Shown here: positions 1-6,002 of the stretch, one piece after another
Layout of the letters: each line of letters starts with the position of its first letter
Position numbering within the stretch: position 1 is the first letter of the stretch
Virus record (IMG/VR): IMGVR_UViG_3300004097_000056
Location: 1 to 23,776 of that record
From: a virus
Length of the DNA stretch: 23,776 nt
Direction: 5' to 3' (one strand)
Notes under the pieces: model-generated
Databases searched by the model: none
The model's input: the letters and a program-made list of their open reading frames with translations, nothing else
Told to the model about the DNA's origin: nothing
Program-made: the position numbers and the translations under genes

Positions 1-28
1 CCCGGCGTGGACCCGGTTGGAGCCGGGC

Positions 29-220
29 ATGTACGAGAGCCGGTGCGGCACCTATTACATCGCCCGCCATGAGGTCGCCTACAACGAAACCCGATGGCTT
101 CCGTACCGCCGGGGCGTGGACGGTTGGTATCGGGTCGCCGGGCGTCACGGACGCCGGACCCTTCAGCAAGCCAAGCAGGCATGCGCCACGCACGCCACGA
201 ACAAGGGAGAGCAGGCATGA
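29..220 (+). CDS. Small basic protein of unknown function
   Basis: I do not recognise this 63-residue protein. It is rich in Arg and Tyr and has no Cys pair, signal peptide or membrane segment. I chose the ATG at 29 because a GGAG at 19-22 sits six bases upstream. The frame is also open to the left edge of the window, with a TTG at 17, so a longer or upstream-starting version cannot be excluded. Its TGA stop overlaps the ATG of the next gene (ATGA at 217-220), which suggests co-translation with the zinc-ribbon gene that follows. Confidence 0.6.
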   Translation: MYESRCGTYYIARHEVAYNETRWLPYRRGVDGWYRVAGRHGRRTLQQAKQACATHATNKGEQA

Positions 221-615
221 GCGACACCTGTGTGGAGTGCGGGCGGGACACATCGTTCGGGTCCGGCCTGTTCGTCAACCGCATACCGGCTGACGACGGC
301 TACATCTGCCCGGAGTGCTTTGTGTGCGAACGCTGCGGCATCTACTACGACGACTGCGAGTGCCGGGACGACGACACCACGGCGGAGTCGATGATGGCGG
401 GCCTGGACACCACCGCGATCACCGCCGCCATGCTGGTGGATGTGCTGCGAAAGGTCGGGACGGCCTACGTCGTGGAGGACAAGGATGCCCAGGTGTTCCC
501 GTCGGAAATCCTGGCCGACCTGATCCACGAGTTGAGCCAATCCATGTTGGTGAACCCGAACTATCGCCCGGACCACTTCCGGATTCAGGCCCGCAACTAT
601 GGCGGCGACCAATGA
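217..615 (+). CDS. Cys-rich zinc-ribbon-like small protein
   Basis: This 132-residue protein has a Cys-rich N-terminal third: C5/C8, then C31, C34, C37 and C40, then C47/C49, spaced as CxxC knuckles that could hold one or two zinc ions. The C-terminal part is acidic, mostly helical-looking, and has no recognisable motif. The ATG at 217 overlaps the previous stop, and the preceding gggagag at 206-212 can serve as its ribosome site. A protein- or nucleic-acid-binding role is inferred from the Cys pattern alone; the family is not identified. Confidence 0.7.
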   Translation: MSDTCVECGRDTSFGSGLFVNRIPADDGYICPECFVCERCGIYYDDCECRDDDTTAESMMAGLDTTAITAAMLVDVLRKVGTAYVVEDKDAQVFPSEILADLIHELSQSMLVNPNYRPDHFRIQARNYGGDQ

Positions 616-728
616 TGGTCGGTGTGGGTTCGTACCTCATGTTGATCATCGCCGTCATCCTGGTGGGGTGGATCGTGTTTGTCATCCCTCACAAGCCATG
701 GGACGACGACGACAACGACGATTGGTAA
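612..728 (+). CDS. Tiny single-pass membrane protein
   Basis: This is a 38-residue protein. Residues 4-26 form one strongly hydrophobic stretch (LMLIIAVILVGWIVFVIP), followed by a short tail of Asp residues (WDDDDNDDW). The ATG at 612 overlaps the preceding TGA (ATGA), so it is probably translationally coupled. Its size and layout resemble the small membrane proteins common in actinophages. It could be a holin-like or superinfection-related peptide, but it is far from any visible lysin gene and nothing in the sequence fixes a role. Confidence 0.55.
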   Translation: MMVGVGSYLMLIIAVILVGWIVFVIPHKPWDDDDNDDW

Positions 729-738
729 AGTCTCCGCC

Positions 739-804
739 GTGGCCCTGGTTGGTGGCCACGACGGATGAACGGAGCCGCCTGGTCTTGGTCCGCCGGGCGG
801 CTCC
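739..804 (+). repeat. Two inverted repeats in the gap before the modification operon
   Basis: Two perfect inverted repeats lie in the 94-base gap between the small membrane gene and the ParB-like gene. The first has 6-bp arms GTGGCC (739-744) and GGCCAC (754-759). The second has 9-bp arms GGAGCCGCC (771-779) and GGCGGCTCC (796-804). Neither is followed by a T run, so a classical intrinsic terminator is not supported. They could end the upstream transcript, mark an operator, or structure the operon leader. A TAAAGT (726-731) fits the actinobacterial -10 pattern TANNNT but lacks a good -35. Confidence 0.4.
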
Positions 805-822
805 GCCCGTTTCCGGGGACGG

Positions 823-1413
823 GTGCGCTACGCTCGCATCGTGGAGTACGTCCCGCAGCAGTACGAGGACCGCCCGGTTGCGGACCTGGTGTTGCATCCA
901 CGGAACCCGAACCAGGGCGATGTGGGAGCAATTGCCACGAGCATCGACGCCATCGGTTGGTACGGCGCGCCCATCGTCCAAAAGTCCACCGGCTACATCC
1001 TGGCCGGGAACCACCGGGTGATGGCCGCGCGCCACGAGGGCGCGGAGACCGTGCCGTGCTTGGTGATCGACGTCGATGATGACGTCGCCACGCGCATCCT
1101 GGTCGGTGACAATCGGCTGGCGGCCCTGGCCTACATGGACGACGAACGCGCGTTGGAACTGCTGATGGAATTGCAGGCCACCGGCGGGCTGCCCGGCACC
1201 GGCTACGACGAGGACGACCTGGACGCGCTCGTGCGTTCGCTTCAGCCGTTCGACCTGGACGAACTCGCGGCCCAGGTTGGCGATCCGGTGTCCGGCGACC
1301 TGGACCCCTCGGTTTCCGTCCGGGTGCCGCCGGACGTTTTCGCAAAGTGGCGCGCGCATGTTGATACGCACATGGGTGATGAGCCAGCCGCGTTCGCGGC
1401 GCTGTTCGACTAA
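823..1413 (+). CDS. ParB/sulfiredoxin-like N-terminal domain protein next to DpdA
   Basis: This is a 196-residue protein. Residues 15-105 match the ParB/Srx-type domain: a hydrophobic opening (VADLVLHPRNPN), a central helix, the GNHR nucleotide/phosphate-loop motif at 62-65 (family form G-x-HR), and a trailing GDNRLA segment. The rest is acidic, with no clear helix-turn-helix. Domains of this class are well known fused to, or beside, phage DNA methyltransferases. Here the partner is DpdA, whose ATG overlaps this stop codon (TAATG at 1411-1415). I infer a DNA-binding or targeting helper for base exchange. A free-standing ParB-like nuclease is the alternative. The start is GTG at 823; a GTG at 841 is also possible. 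Confidence 0.8.
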   Translation: MRYARIVEYVPQQYEDRPVADLVLHPRNPNQGDVGAIATSIDAIGWYGAPIVQKSTGYILAGNHRVMAARHEGAETVPCLVIDVDDDVATRILVGDNRLAALAYMDDERALELLMELQATGGLPGTGYDEDDLDALVRSLQPFDLDELAAQVGDPVSGDLDPSVSVRVPPDVFAKWRAHVDTHMGDEPAAFAALFD

Positions 1414-2303
1414 TGACTCCCATCCTGGTCTCGTTCCACTACTTCCGGTCCGCGAACCTGACCGGCCTGGTGGACGAGTTGGGTGGCACCGACGCCATCG
1501 ACCTGTTCGTTGACTCCGGTGCGTTCAGCGCCCTCAACGCCGGGGCGAAGGTGACGGTGCCCGATTATGCGGAGTGGTTGAACAAGCACCACCGGGTTGT
1601 GAACTTCGCCGCCGGGCTGGACGTCATCGGTGACCCGAAGGCCACAGCCAAAAACGCGCGCGCCCTGGTGAAGGCGACCAAGGGCCGCGTGACCATCGTG
1701 CCCACGTTCCACGTTGGGAGCGATTGGCGGCACCTCGTGGCGCTGTGCGAGGAATACCAATTCGTGGCGCTCGGTGGTGCCGTCGGCGTCAACCGCCGCG
1801 AGCGCGCGATGTTGGCGTGGCTGGCTCATGCTCACAAGATCATCCGGGACGCCGGGGCGGTCGCGCACGGCTTCGGATTGACCCGCCCGCCGTACCCCGA
1901 GGCCCTGCCGTGGTTCAGCGTCGATTCTTCCTATTGGGCAGTCGCCCAGCGGACCGGGACGATGGCGCTGTGGGACCGCCGGGCAAAACGCTTCGTGCCT
2001 ATCCGGGTTGGAAGGCCGGACACGGCAAAGCACGCGGTGCTGTTGAAGGAGTACGGCTTGGACCCCATCCAATTTTCCGCGGCGGGTTTTGGCCGGTCAT
2101 CAAAGCGCGGCCCGGATGCGAAGGGCGACCGCGCAGCCCTGGCCACCGCGTCGGTGAAATCCTGGCGACGCTATGCCCGCCACCTGCGCGCAGCCCGCGA
2201 CGTCGAACCGCCGAAGGGCGTGCGCGGTTCCGGGCCAAAGGTGTACCTCGCTGCGGGCAGCCCCGGCGACGTTCGACTGTTGGCGACCATGGAGGACGAA
2301 TAG
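1413..2303 (+). CDS. dpdA: DpdA-like DNA-guanine transglycosylase (TGT superfamily)
   Basis: This 296-residue protein resembles the tRNA-guanine transglycosylase superfamily as adapted to DNA. It has DSGAFSA at 34-40 (D34 corresponds to the general acid/base Asp of the DSGGFQ motif in TGT), GLD at 68-70, PTFHVG at 97-102, ALGGAVG at 119-125 and HGFGLT at 152-157. FSVDSSYW at 168-175 contains D171, the probable nucleophile that forms the covalent enzyme-DNA intermediate. The zinc-binding CxCxxC cluster of tRNA TGTs is not seen, and the protein is shorter than those enzymes. The reaction would be exchange of guanine in DNA for preQ0 or a derivative. It sits between a ParB-like gene and queC, whose ATG directly abuts the stop. 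The family is clear; the exact base is inferred from the neighbours. Confidence 0.88.
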   Translation: MTPILVSFHYFRSANLTGLVDELGGTDAIDLFVDSGAFSALNAGAKVTVPDYAEWLNKHHRVVNFAAGLDVIGDPKATAKNARALVKATKGRVTIVPTFHVGSDWRHLVALCEEYQFVALGGAVGVNRRERAMLAWLAHAHKIIRDAGAVAHGFGLTRPPYPEALPWFSVDSSYWAVAQRTGTMALWDRRAKRFVPIRVGRPDTAKHAVLLKEYGLDPIQFSAAGFGRSSKRGPDAKGDRAALATASVKSWRRYARHLRAARDVEPPKGVRGSGPKVYLAAGSPGDVRLLATMEDE

Positions 2304-2963
2304 ATGTCCAGCGCGATGGTGCTGCTTTCCGGCGGCATGGATTCGACGGCAGCCCTGGCGATGTTGAGCCACGACGGACCGGTTGAGGCTGTGTCGATTG
2401 ACTACGGGCAGCGGCATGCCCGCGAATTGGCCGCGGCGGGTGATGTGGCCAACCACTACTGCGTCCCCTGGTGCGTGGTGGACCTCCGGGAGTGGGGTGC
2501 CATGGTGCCGTCGGCGCTCACCGACCACGACCGCGAGTTGCCCGAGGGCCATTATGCGGACGAGAGCATGCGCGCCACGGTGGTGCCGGGCCGGAACGCC
2601 ATCATGCTTTCCGTCGCCGCGAGCATCGCCGCCGCGCGCGGATTGGAGACCGTGGTGACCGCGGTTCATGCCGGGGATCACCCGATCTATCCGGACTGCC
2701 GCCCGGCGTTCATCGCCGCCATGGACGAGGGGCTGCGGCAGGGCACGGGCGTCGGCGTGTTCGCGCCGTTCGTCAACGTGAGCAAAACCGAAATCGCCCG
2801 GCTCGGTGCCGACGCTGGCGCGCCGTTCGCGCTCACCTGGTCGTGTTATGCGGGCGGCGATGTTCACTGTGGCCGCTGCGGCACATGCGTTGAGCGCCGG
2901 GAAGCCTTTGAGGAATCCGGCGTGCCCGACCCGACGACATACGAGGTGAGCCATGCCGGTTGA
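2304..2963 (+). CDS. queC: 7-cyano-7-deazaguanine (preQ0) synthase QueC
   Basis: QueC converts 7-carboxy-7-deazaguanine to preQ0 using ATP and ammonia. The 219-residue protein has the full set of motifs: the PP-loop SGGMDST at 9-15, DYGQRH at 33-38, VPGRN at 94-98, and the C-terminal zinc site C181, C189, C192 and C195 (HCGRCGTC). Length matches stand-alone bacterial QueC, with no fused amidotransferase domain, so it is not the Gat-QueC type that would make archaeosine-like bases. The ATG follows the dpdA stop with no gap, and the end overlaps queD by 11 bases, consistent with a translationally coupled operon. Confidence 0.95.
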   Translation: MSSAMVLLSGGMDSTAALAMLSHDGPVEAVSIDYGQRHARELAAAGDVANHYCVPWCVVDLREWGAMVPSALTDHDRELPEGHYADESMRATVVPGRNAIMLSVAASIAAARGLETVVTAVHAGDHPIYPDCRPAFIAAMDEGLRQGTGVGVFAPFVNVSKTEIARLGADAGAPFALTWSCYAGGDVHCGRCGTCVERREAFEESGVPDPTTYEVSHAG

Positions 2964-3327
2964 AGTGACGCGCCGCATCCGATGGGAGGCCGCCCATTAC
3001 CTCCCGAACCACGACGGACCATGCGCGCGGATGCATGGTCATTCGTGGAGCGCCGAGGTGGTGGTGGCGGGCGATGTGGACACCAGCGAGGGGCCTACCC
3101 AGGGAATGGTGATCGACATGGGCGCGCTCGCGGCGCACTTCCGCGACAGGCTGGAACCGCTGTTGGACCACCAATGTCTGAACGACACCATCCCCGCGAC
3201 GTATTACCCACCCAGCACGGAGAACGTCGCGGCGTGGATACTCCACCATTACCGCGCCGCCGATTTCCCCGTGGTCCGCGTCACCGTCCGCGAAACCGAA
3301 AACCAGACGGCGACGGCGACAGCATGA
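2953..3327 (+). CDS. queD: 6-carboxy-tetrahydropterin synthase QueD
   Basis: QueD turns dihydroneopterin triphosphate, the FolE product, into 6-carboxy-tetrahydropterin. The 124-residue protein keeps the zinc ligands H15, H28 and H30 (AAHYL and MHGHSW), the catalytic Cys C24, the DH pair at 72-73 (LLDHQCLND), GMVIDM at 51-56, PSTEN at 87-91 and a Glu at 114 (VRETEN). This is the normal length for the 6-pyruvoyl-tetrahydropterin synthase/QueD family. The Cys-x3-HGH spacing favours QueD over eukaryote-type PTPS. It overlaps queC upstream by 11 bases and queE downstream by 4 (ATGA). Confidence 0.94.
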   Translation: MPVEVTRRIRWEAAHYLPNHDGPCARMHGHSWSAEVVVAGDVDTSEGPTQGMVIDMGALAAHFRDRLEPLLDHQCLNDTIPATYYPPSTENVAAWILHHYRAADFPVVRVTVRETENQTATATA

Positions 3328-3992
3328 CGTACACGGTGCACGAGCAGTTCTACACATGGCAGGGCGAGGGCGACCACATGGGCAAAGCCGCGTGGTTCAT
3401 CCGCATGCAGGGCTGCGATCAGAAATGTCCGTGGTGCGACGCCGCGGGCACATGGCACCCGGACCACAAGCCGGACAACCTGGAGCGGTACACCCCGGTG
3501 GAGTTGGCCAACTGCGTTGAGGCTCCGCCCGGTGCCATCGTGGTCATCACCGGCGGCGAGCCGTGCCTGTACGACCTGGACCCGCTCATTGAAGCCCTGG
3601 ACCATCGGGGCTATCCGGCGCACATCGAAACCGCGGGGCACCGGCCATTGCCGACCCGCCCGTGCTGGGTCACCCTTAGCCCAAAGCCCTTCGCCACCCC
3701 GCCCTTGGCGGCCAACGTCATGCGGGCCGACGAGTTCAAGGTGATCGTGTCCGGGCCGCGCAGCATGGCGGACGGGCTGGCGTTCACCCGGCCCGGATGC
3801 TCAACATGGTTGCACCCGGAGTGGTCCAAGCACGACGACCCGGATGTGTTGGACCTGATCAGCGAAACCGTGAAGGACAACCCGGACCTGCGCGCCGGTT
3901 GGCAACTCCACAAAAACTACCGCGTTGACCAATTGGACCCCGGCAGCCGCCCGGCGGTCCCGCTGGGAGGTGTCGATGGCAACCCATGGTGA
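3324..3992 (+). CDS. queE: 7-carboxy-7-deazaguanine synthase QueE (radical SAM)
   Basis: QueE is the radical-SAM enzyme that rearranges 6-carboxy-tetrahydropterin to 7-carboxy-7-deazaguanine. The 222-residue protein has QGEG at 13-16, the iron-sulfur-binding Cx3Cx2C at C31, C35 and C38 (CDQKCPWC), GGEP at 77-80, ETAG at 102-105, TLSPKP at 117-122 and the QLHKNYRVD tail at 194-202. The start is the ATG overlapping the queD stop; the longer frame upstream is a shadow inside queD. The last 17 bases overlap the next gene, so the C-terminal tail after about residue 206 looks like added sequence. Confidence 0.94.
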   Translation: MTYTVHEQFYTWQGEGDHMGKAAWFIRMQGCDQKCPWCDAAGTWHPDHKPDNLERYTPVELANCVEAPPGAIVVITGGEPCLYDLDPLIEALDHRGYPAHIETAGHRPLPTRPCWVTLSPKPFATPPLAANVMRADEFKVIVSGPRSMADGLAFTRPGCSTWLHPEWSKHDDPDVLDLISETVKDNPDLRAGWQLHKNYRVDQLDPGSRPAVPLGGVDGNPW

Positions 3993-4896
3993 CCTGTGGA
4001 CCGCGACATGGCAGGACATCACCGAGCAGGTGGCGACGGTGGCCAAGCGTTGGGAGCCGCGCGATGTGTTCGGCATCCCGCGCGGCGGCCATGTGCCCGC
4101 GGCCATGCTCGCCACGCTGTGGGGCACAAAGGTGTTGGCCGATCCGGAACCGGGTTGTCTGATGCTGGACGACCTGGTGGACAGCGGGCGGACCATGGAG
4201 GAGTGGCTGTACCTGTTCGGGGATGGCGTCGATTTCGACGCGCTGTACCGGAAGCCCACCAGCCCGGAGACTCCGCACCGGGTTCAACCCACCACGGTGG
4301 ATGGCTGGGTTGTGTTCCCGTGGGAGCGGGAAACCAGCGGGCCGGAGGACGCGGTGGTGCGGCTGCTCCAATGGGTCGGTGAAAACCCGGCGCGCGATGG
4401 ACTGCTGGACACCCCGGCCAGGGTGACCAACGCGTGGCGCGAGTTGTGCGAGGGCTACCAGGTGGACGTTGGCCAACTGCTGGCCACCCAGTTCGATCAG
4501 GAGGGCGGCGGCCAATACGGGGGCATGGTGGTGCTGCGCTCGGTGCCCTTCAACAGCATGTGCGAGCATCACCTGTTGCCGTTCAACGGGCACGCCACCG
4601 TGGCCTACATCCCCGGCGACTCCGGGCGCATCGTCGGCTTGTCGAAGTTGGCACGGCTCGTGGAGGCCTATGCCCGGCGGCTTCAGGTCCAGGAGCGGAT
4701 GACGCTTCAGATCGTGGACGCGTTGGAGGACCACCTGGCCCCGCTCGGCTCCGCGTGCACCATCACCGCCCACCATTCATGCATGAGCCTGCGTGGCGTC
4801 CGGAAGGACACCGGCGGCATGGTGACGTCGGAGGTCCGCGGTGCGTTCAAGACCGACCCGGCAGCCCGCGCCGAATTCATGTCCCTAAGCCAATGA
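3976..4896 (+). CDS. folE: Phosphoribosyltransferase-GTP cyclohydrolase I fusion
   Basis: This 306-residue protein has two domains. Residues 1 to about 116 carry type I phosphoribosyltransferase signatures: GIPRGGHVPAAMLA at 33-46 and the PRPP-binding CLMLDDLVDSGRT at 61-73. They end in a VVFPWE segment (112-117). Residues 120-306 are GTP cyclohydrolase I (FolE), which opens GTP to dihydroneopterin triphosphate. The zinc and catalytic residues are intact: C196, H198 and H199 (CEHH), H267 and C269 (HHSC), plus GLSKLARLVE at 221-230 and the SLRGVRK tail. The start ATG 3976 is backed by GGGAGG at 3965-3970 and overlaps queE. It supplies the first step of preQ0 synthesis. The phosphoribosyltransferase may recycle a purine base toward GTP, which is inference; its substrate is not readable from the sequence. 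Confidence 0.92.
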   Translation: MATHGDLWTATWQDITEQVATVAKRWEPRDVFGIPRGGHVPAAMLATLWGTKVLADPEPGCLMLDDLVDSGRTMEEWLYLFGDGVDFDALYRKPTSPETPHRVQPTTVDGWVVFPWERETSGPEDAVVRLLQWVGENPARDGLLDTPARVTNAWRELCEGYQVDVGQLLATQFDQEGGGQYGGMVVLRSVPFNSMCEHHLLPFNGHATVAYIPGDSGRIVGLSKLARLVEAYARRLQVQERMTLQIVDALEDHLAPLGSACTITAHHSCMSLRGVRKDTGGMVTSEVRGAFKTDPAARAEFMSLSQ

Positions 4897-5186
4897 AACG
4901 CGATTGGCGGGCCGCGCGCGCCAAAGTGGACCAGGAAGGCCGGTGCCGGGTGTGCGGGGCCAGGAATGGCTTGCAAGCGGCGCACACGATTGGCCGCAAG
5001 TACGACGACCGCCGAACCGGCGTTGTCGATCCGCGCGACATCGTGCCTTTATGCGCCCACGACCATGCCGCGTTCGATCAACGCCGGTTAGACCTCCTCC
5101 CGTACCTGACCCTGGACGAACAGGCCCGCGCTGTCGAACACGTTGGGATTGAGCGCGCGCGCAACCGGCTGGCCCCATTGGGTTAG
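4893..5186 (+). CDS. Small HNH-type nuclease at the end of the modification operon
   Basis: This 97-residue protein has a zinc-finger HNH layout: CxxC at C18/C21, H31 in LQAAHTIGRK, an acidic/Asp-rich turn (VVDPRDIVPLC) and C54 with H56/H58 and a terminal FD. The central Asn of classical HNH is not obvious, so activity is uncertain. Its ATG overlaps the folE stop (ATGA), tying it to the operon. It could be a homing or DNA-processing nuclease, or an enzyme aimed at unmodified competitor DNA. The context suggests but does not prove the last option. The stop codon falls inside the first of the tandem repeats that follow. Confidence 0.75.
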   Translation: MKRDWRAARAKVDQEGRCRVCGARNGLQAAHTIGRKYDDRRTGVVDPRDIVPLCAHDHAAFDQRRLDLLPYLTLDEQARAVEHVGIERARNRLAPLG

Positions 5187-5257
5187 ACCTAGGCCGGTGC
5201 TTGGAGACCTGGCCGGGGGCTTGGAGACCTAGGTGCTGGGAGACCCTGGCCGGTTGC
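5181..5257 (+). repeat. Four imperfect ~20-bp direct repeats
   Basis: Four near-tandem copies of a unit close to ttGGAGACCTaGGCCGGtgc begin at about 5181, 5201, 5221 and 5237. The shared core is GAGACC followed by a CTAGG or CTGGCCGG part. The period is 20, 20 and then 16 bases. Two copies contain the palindrome CCTAGG (5188-5193 and 5228-5233). The first copy includes the stop codon of the HNH gene; the others are non-coding. Such an iteron-like array between two gene blocks could bind a regulator or replication protein. Function is unknown. Confidence 0.75.
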
Positions 5258-5286
5258 CGGGGCGGTCCTGCGGATGCTGGCAGGTA

Positions 5287-5307
5287 TTAGCATGCGAAGC
5301 ATGCTAA
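5287..5307 (+). repeat. Perfect 9-bp hairpin with GAA loop
   Basis: Arms TTAGCATGC (5287-5295) and GCATGCTAA (5299-5307) are exact inverted repeats around GAA. The centre therefore reads GCGAAGC, a DNA mini-hairpin sequence known to be unusually stable. It lies 30 bases before the next start codon, with no T run after it. Operator for a dimeric repressor, mRNA leader hairpin and single-strand DNA hairpin are all possible. Confidence 0.65.
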
Positions 5308-5336
5308 ACGGAACCAACACCACGGAGACACCAGCC

Positions 5337-5618
5337 ATGAGGACCAACCAGATGCGGCCCGCCACGGTGCGCCGCCTCAACGCCATCGTGGATCGGGTCA
5401 CCGCCGCCGAGTCGCTGGAAGTCACCAGCGGCCACGACGTTGAGTGGACCCGCGATTGGTGGGAAATCAAGGACGTCCGCAGCGACGGCGGCATCCTCCA
5501 CATTTACATCGACCAGGACCCCAGCGGTTGGGGTTGCACCATCTGCGACGCCGGGGAGTCCCGCACCGCGTCGCTCCGTCAGGTCGAAATCGAAATCGCA
5601 ACATGGGAGACCAAGTAA
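5337..5618 (+). CDS. Hypothetical protein, 93 residues
   Basis: I do not recognise this family. The protein begins with a basic N-terminal helix (about residues 1-25), continues with Trp-rich strands (DVEWTRDWWEIKDV) and has one CxxC (GCTICD). An in-frame ATG at 5274 exists, but it would run through the hairpin and repeat region. The ATG at 5337 is preceded by GGAG at 5324-5327 and is preferred. It opens a run of four genes of unknown function between the modification operon and the packaging genes. Confidence 0.65.
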   Translation: MRTNQMRPATVRRLNAIVDRVTAAESLEVTSGHDVEWTRDWWEIKDVRSDGGILHIYIDQDPSGWGCTICDAGESRTASLRQVEIEIATWETK

Positions 5619-5620
5619 TC

Positions 5621-5974
5621 ATGCGGACCTACCAACTGACCCGCACGTTCGTTGACGACACCCTGGCCTGCGGCACGCTCCGCAACGCCAAGGTCGTCCA
5701 CCGGACCGCGCGCCACATCACCATTCGGCTCACCGACACCGACGCCACCGAGTTGTACGCCCGCGCCGAGCATTACGTCGGGGAGGCCGGGGAGTACGGC
5801 GGCCAGGGCTACGGCGGCCTGGTGGCCAGCGCCCGCACCACCATGAAGCGGATGACGGCGCAGGGCTACGACGTTTACGACCTGGTGCACCGCCGCCGCG
5901 CGTCGTGGATCGGCTACATGCAGCACTGCCGGTGGTACGACTACCTGGACTCCCGCGGCCTGCCCCGCCGCTAA
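5621..5974 (+). CDS. Hypothetical protein, 117 residues
   Basis: This protein is not recognised. It is a small, basic, Arg- and Tyr-rich protein with a beta-rich first half (VVHRTARHITIRLTDTD), a Gly/Tyr-rich middle (GEYGGQGYGGL) and a basic C-terminus. There is no membrane segment or metal motif. The start ATG at 5621 follows the previous stop by two bases, with GGGAGA at 5605-5610 as ribosome site. The longer upstream frame is a shadow of the preceding gene. Confidence 0.65.
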   Translation: MRTYQLTRTFVDDTLACGTLRNAKVVHRTARHITIRLTDTDATELYARAEHYVGEAGEYGGQGYGGLVASARTTMKRMTAQGYDVYDLVHRRRASWIGYMQHCRWYDYLDSRGLPRR

Positions 5975-6002
5975 CCAACCAACCGGGAACGAGGACCAAC
6001 CA

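Noticed and set aside
2100-2978. 292-codon open frame on the - strand across dpdA and queC
   Set aside because: Both + strand genes have strong motifs; the antisense frame is Arg/His-rich with no domain signature.
5181-5257. CRISPR-like array
   Set aside because: The repeats are nearly contiguous with no unique spacers, so this is a tandem repeat and not a CRISPR.
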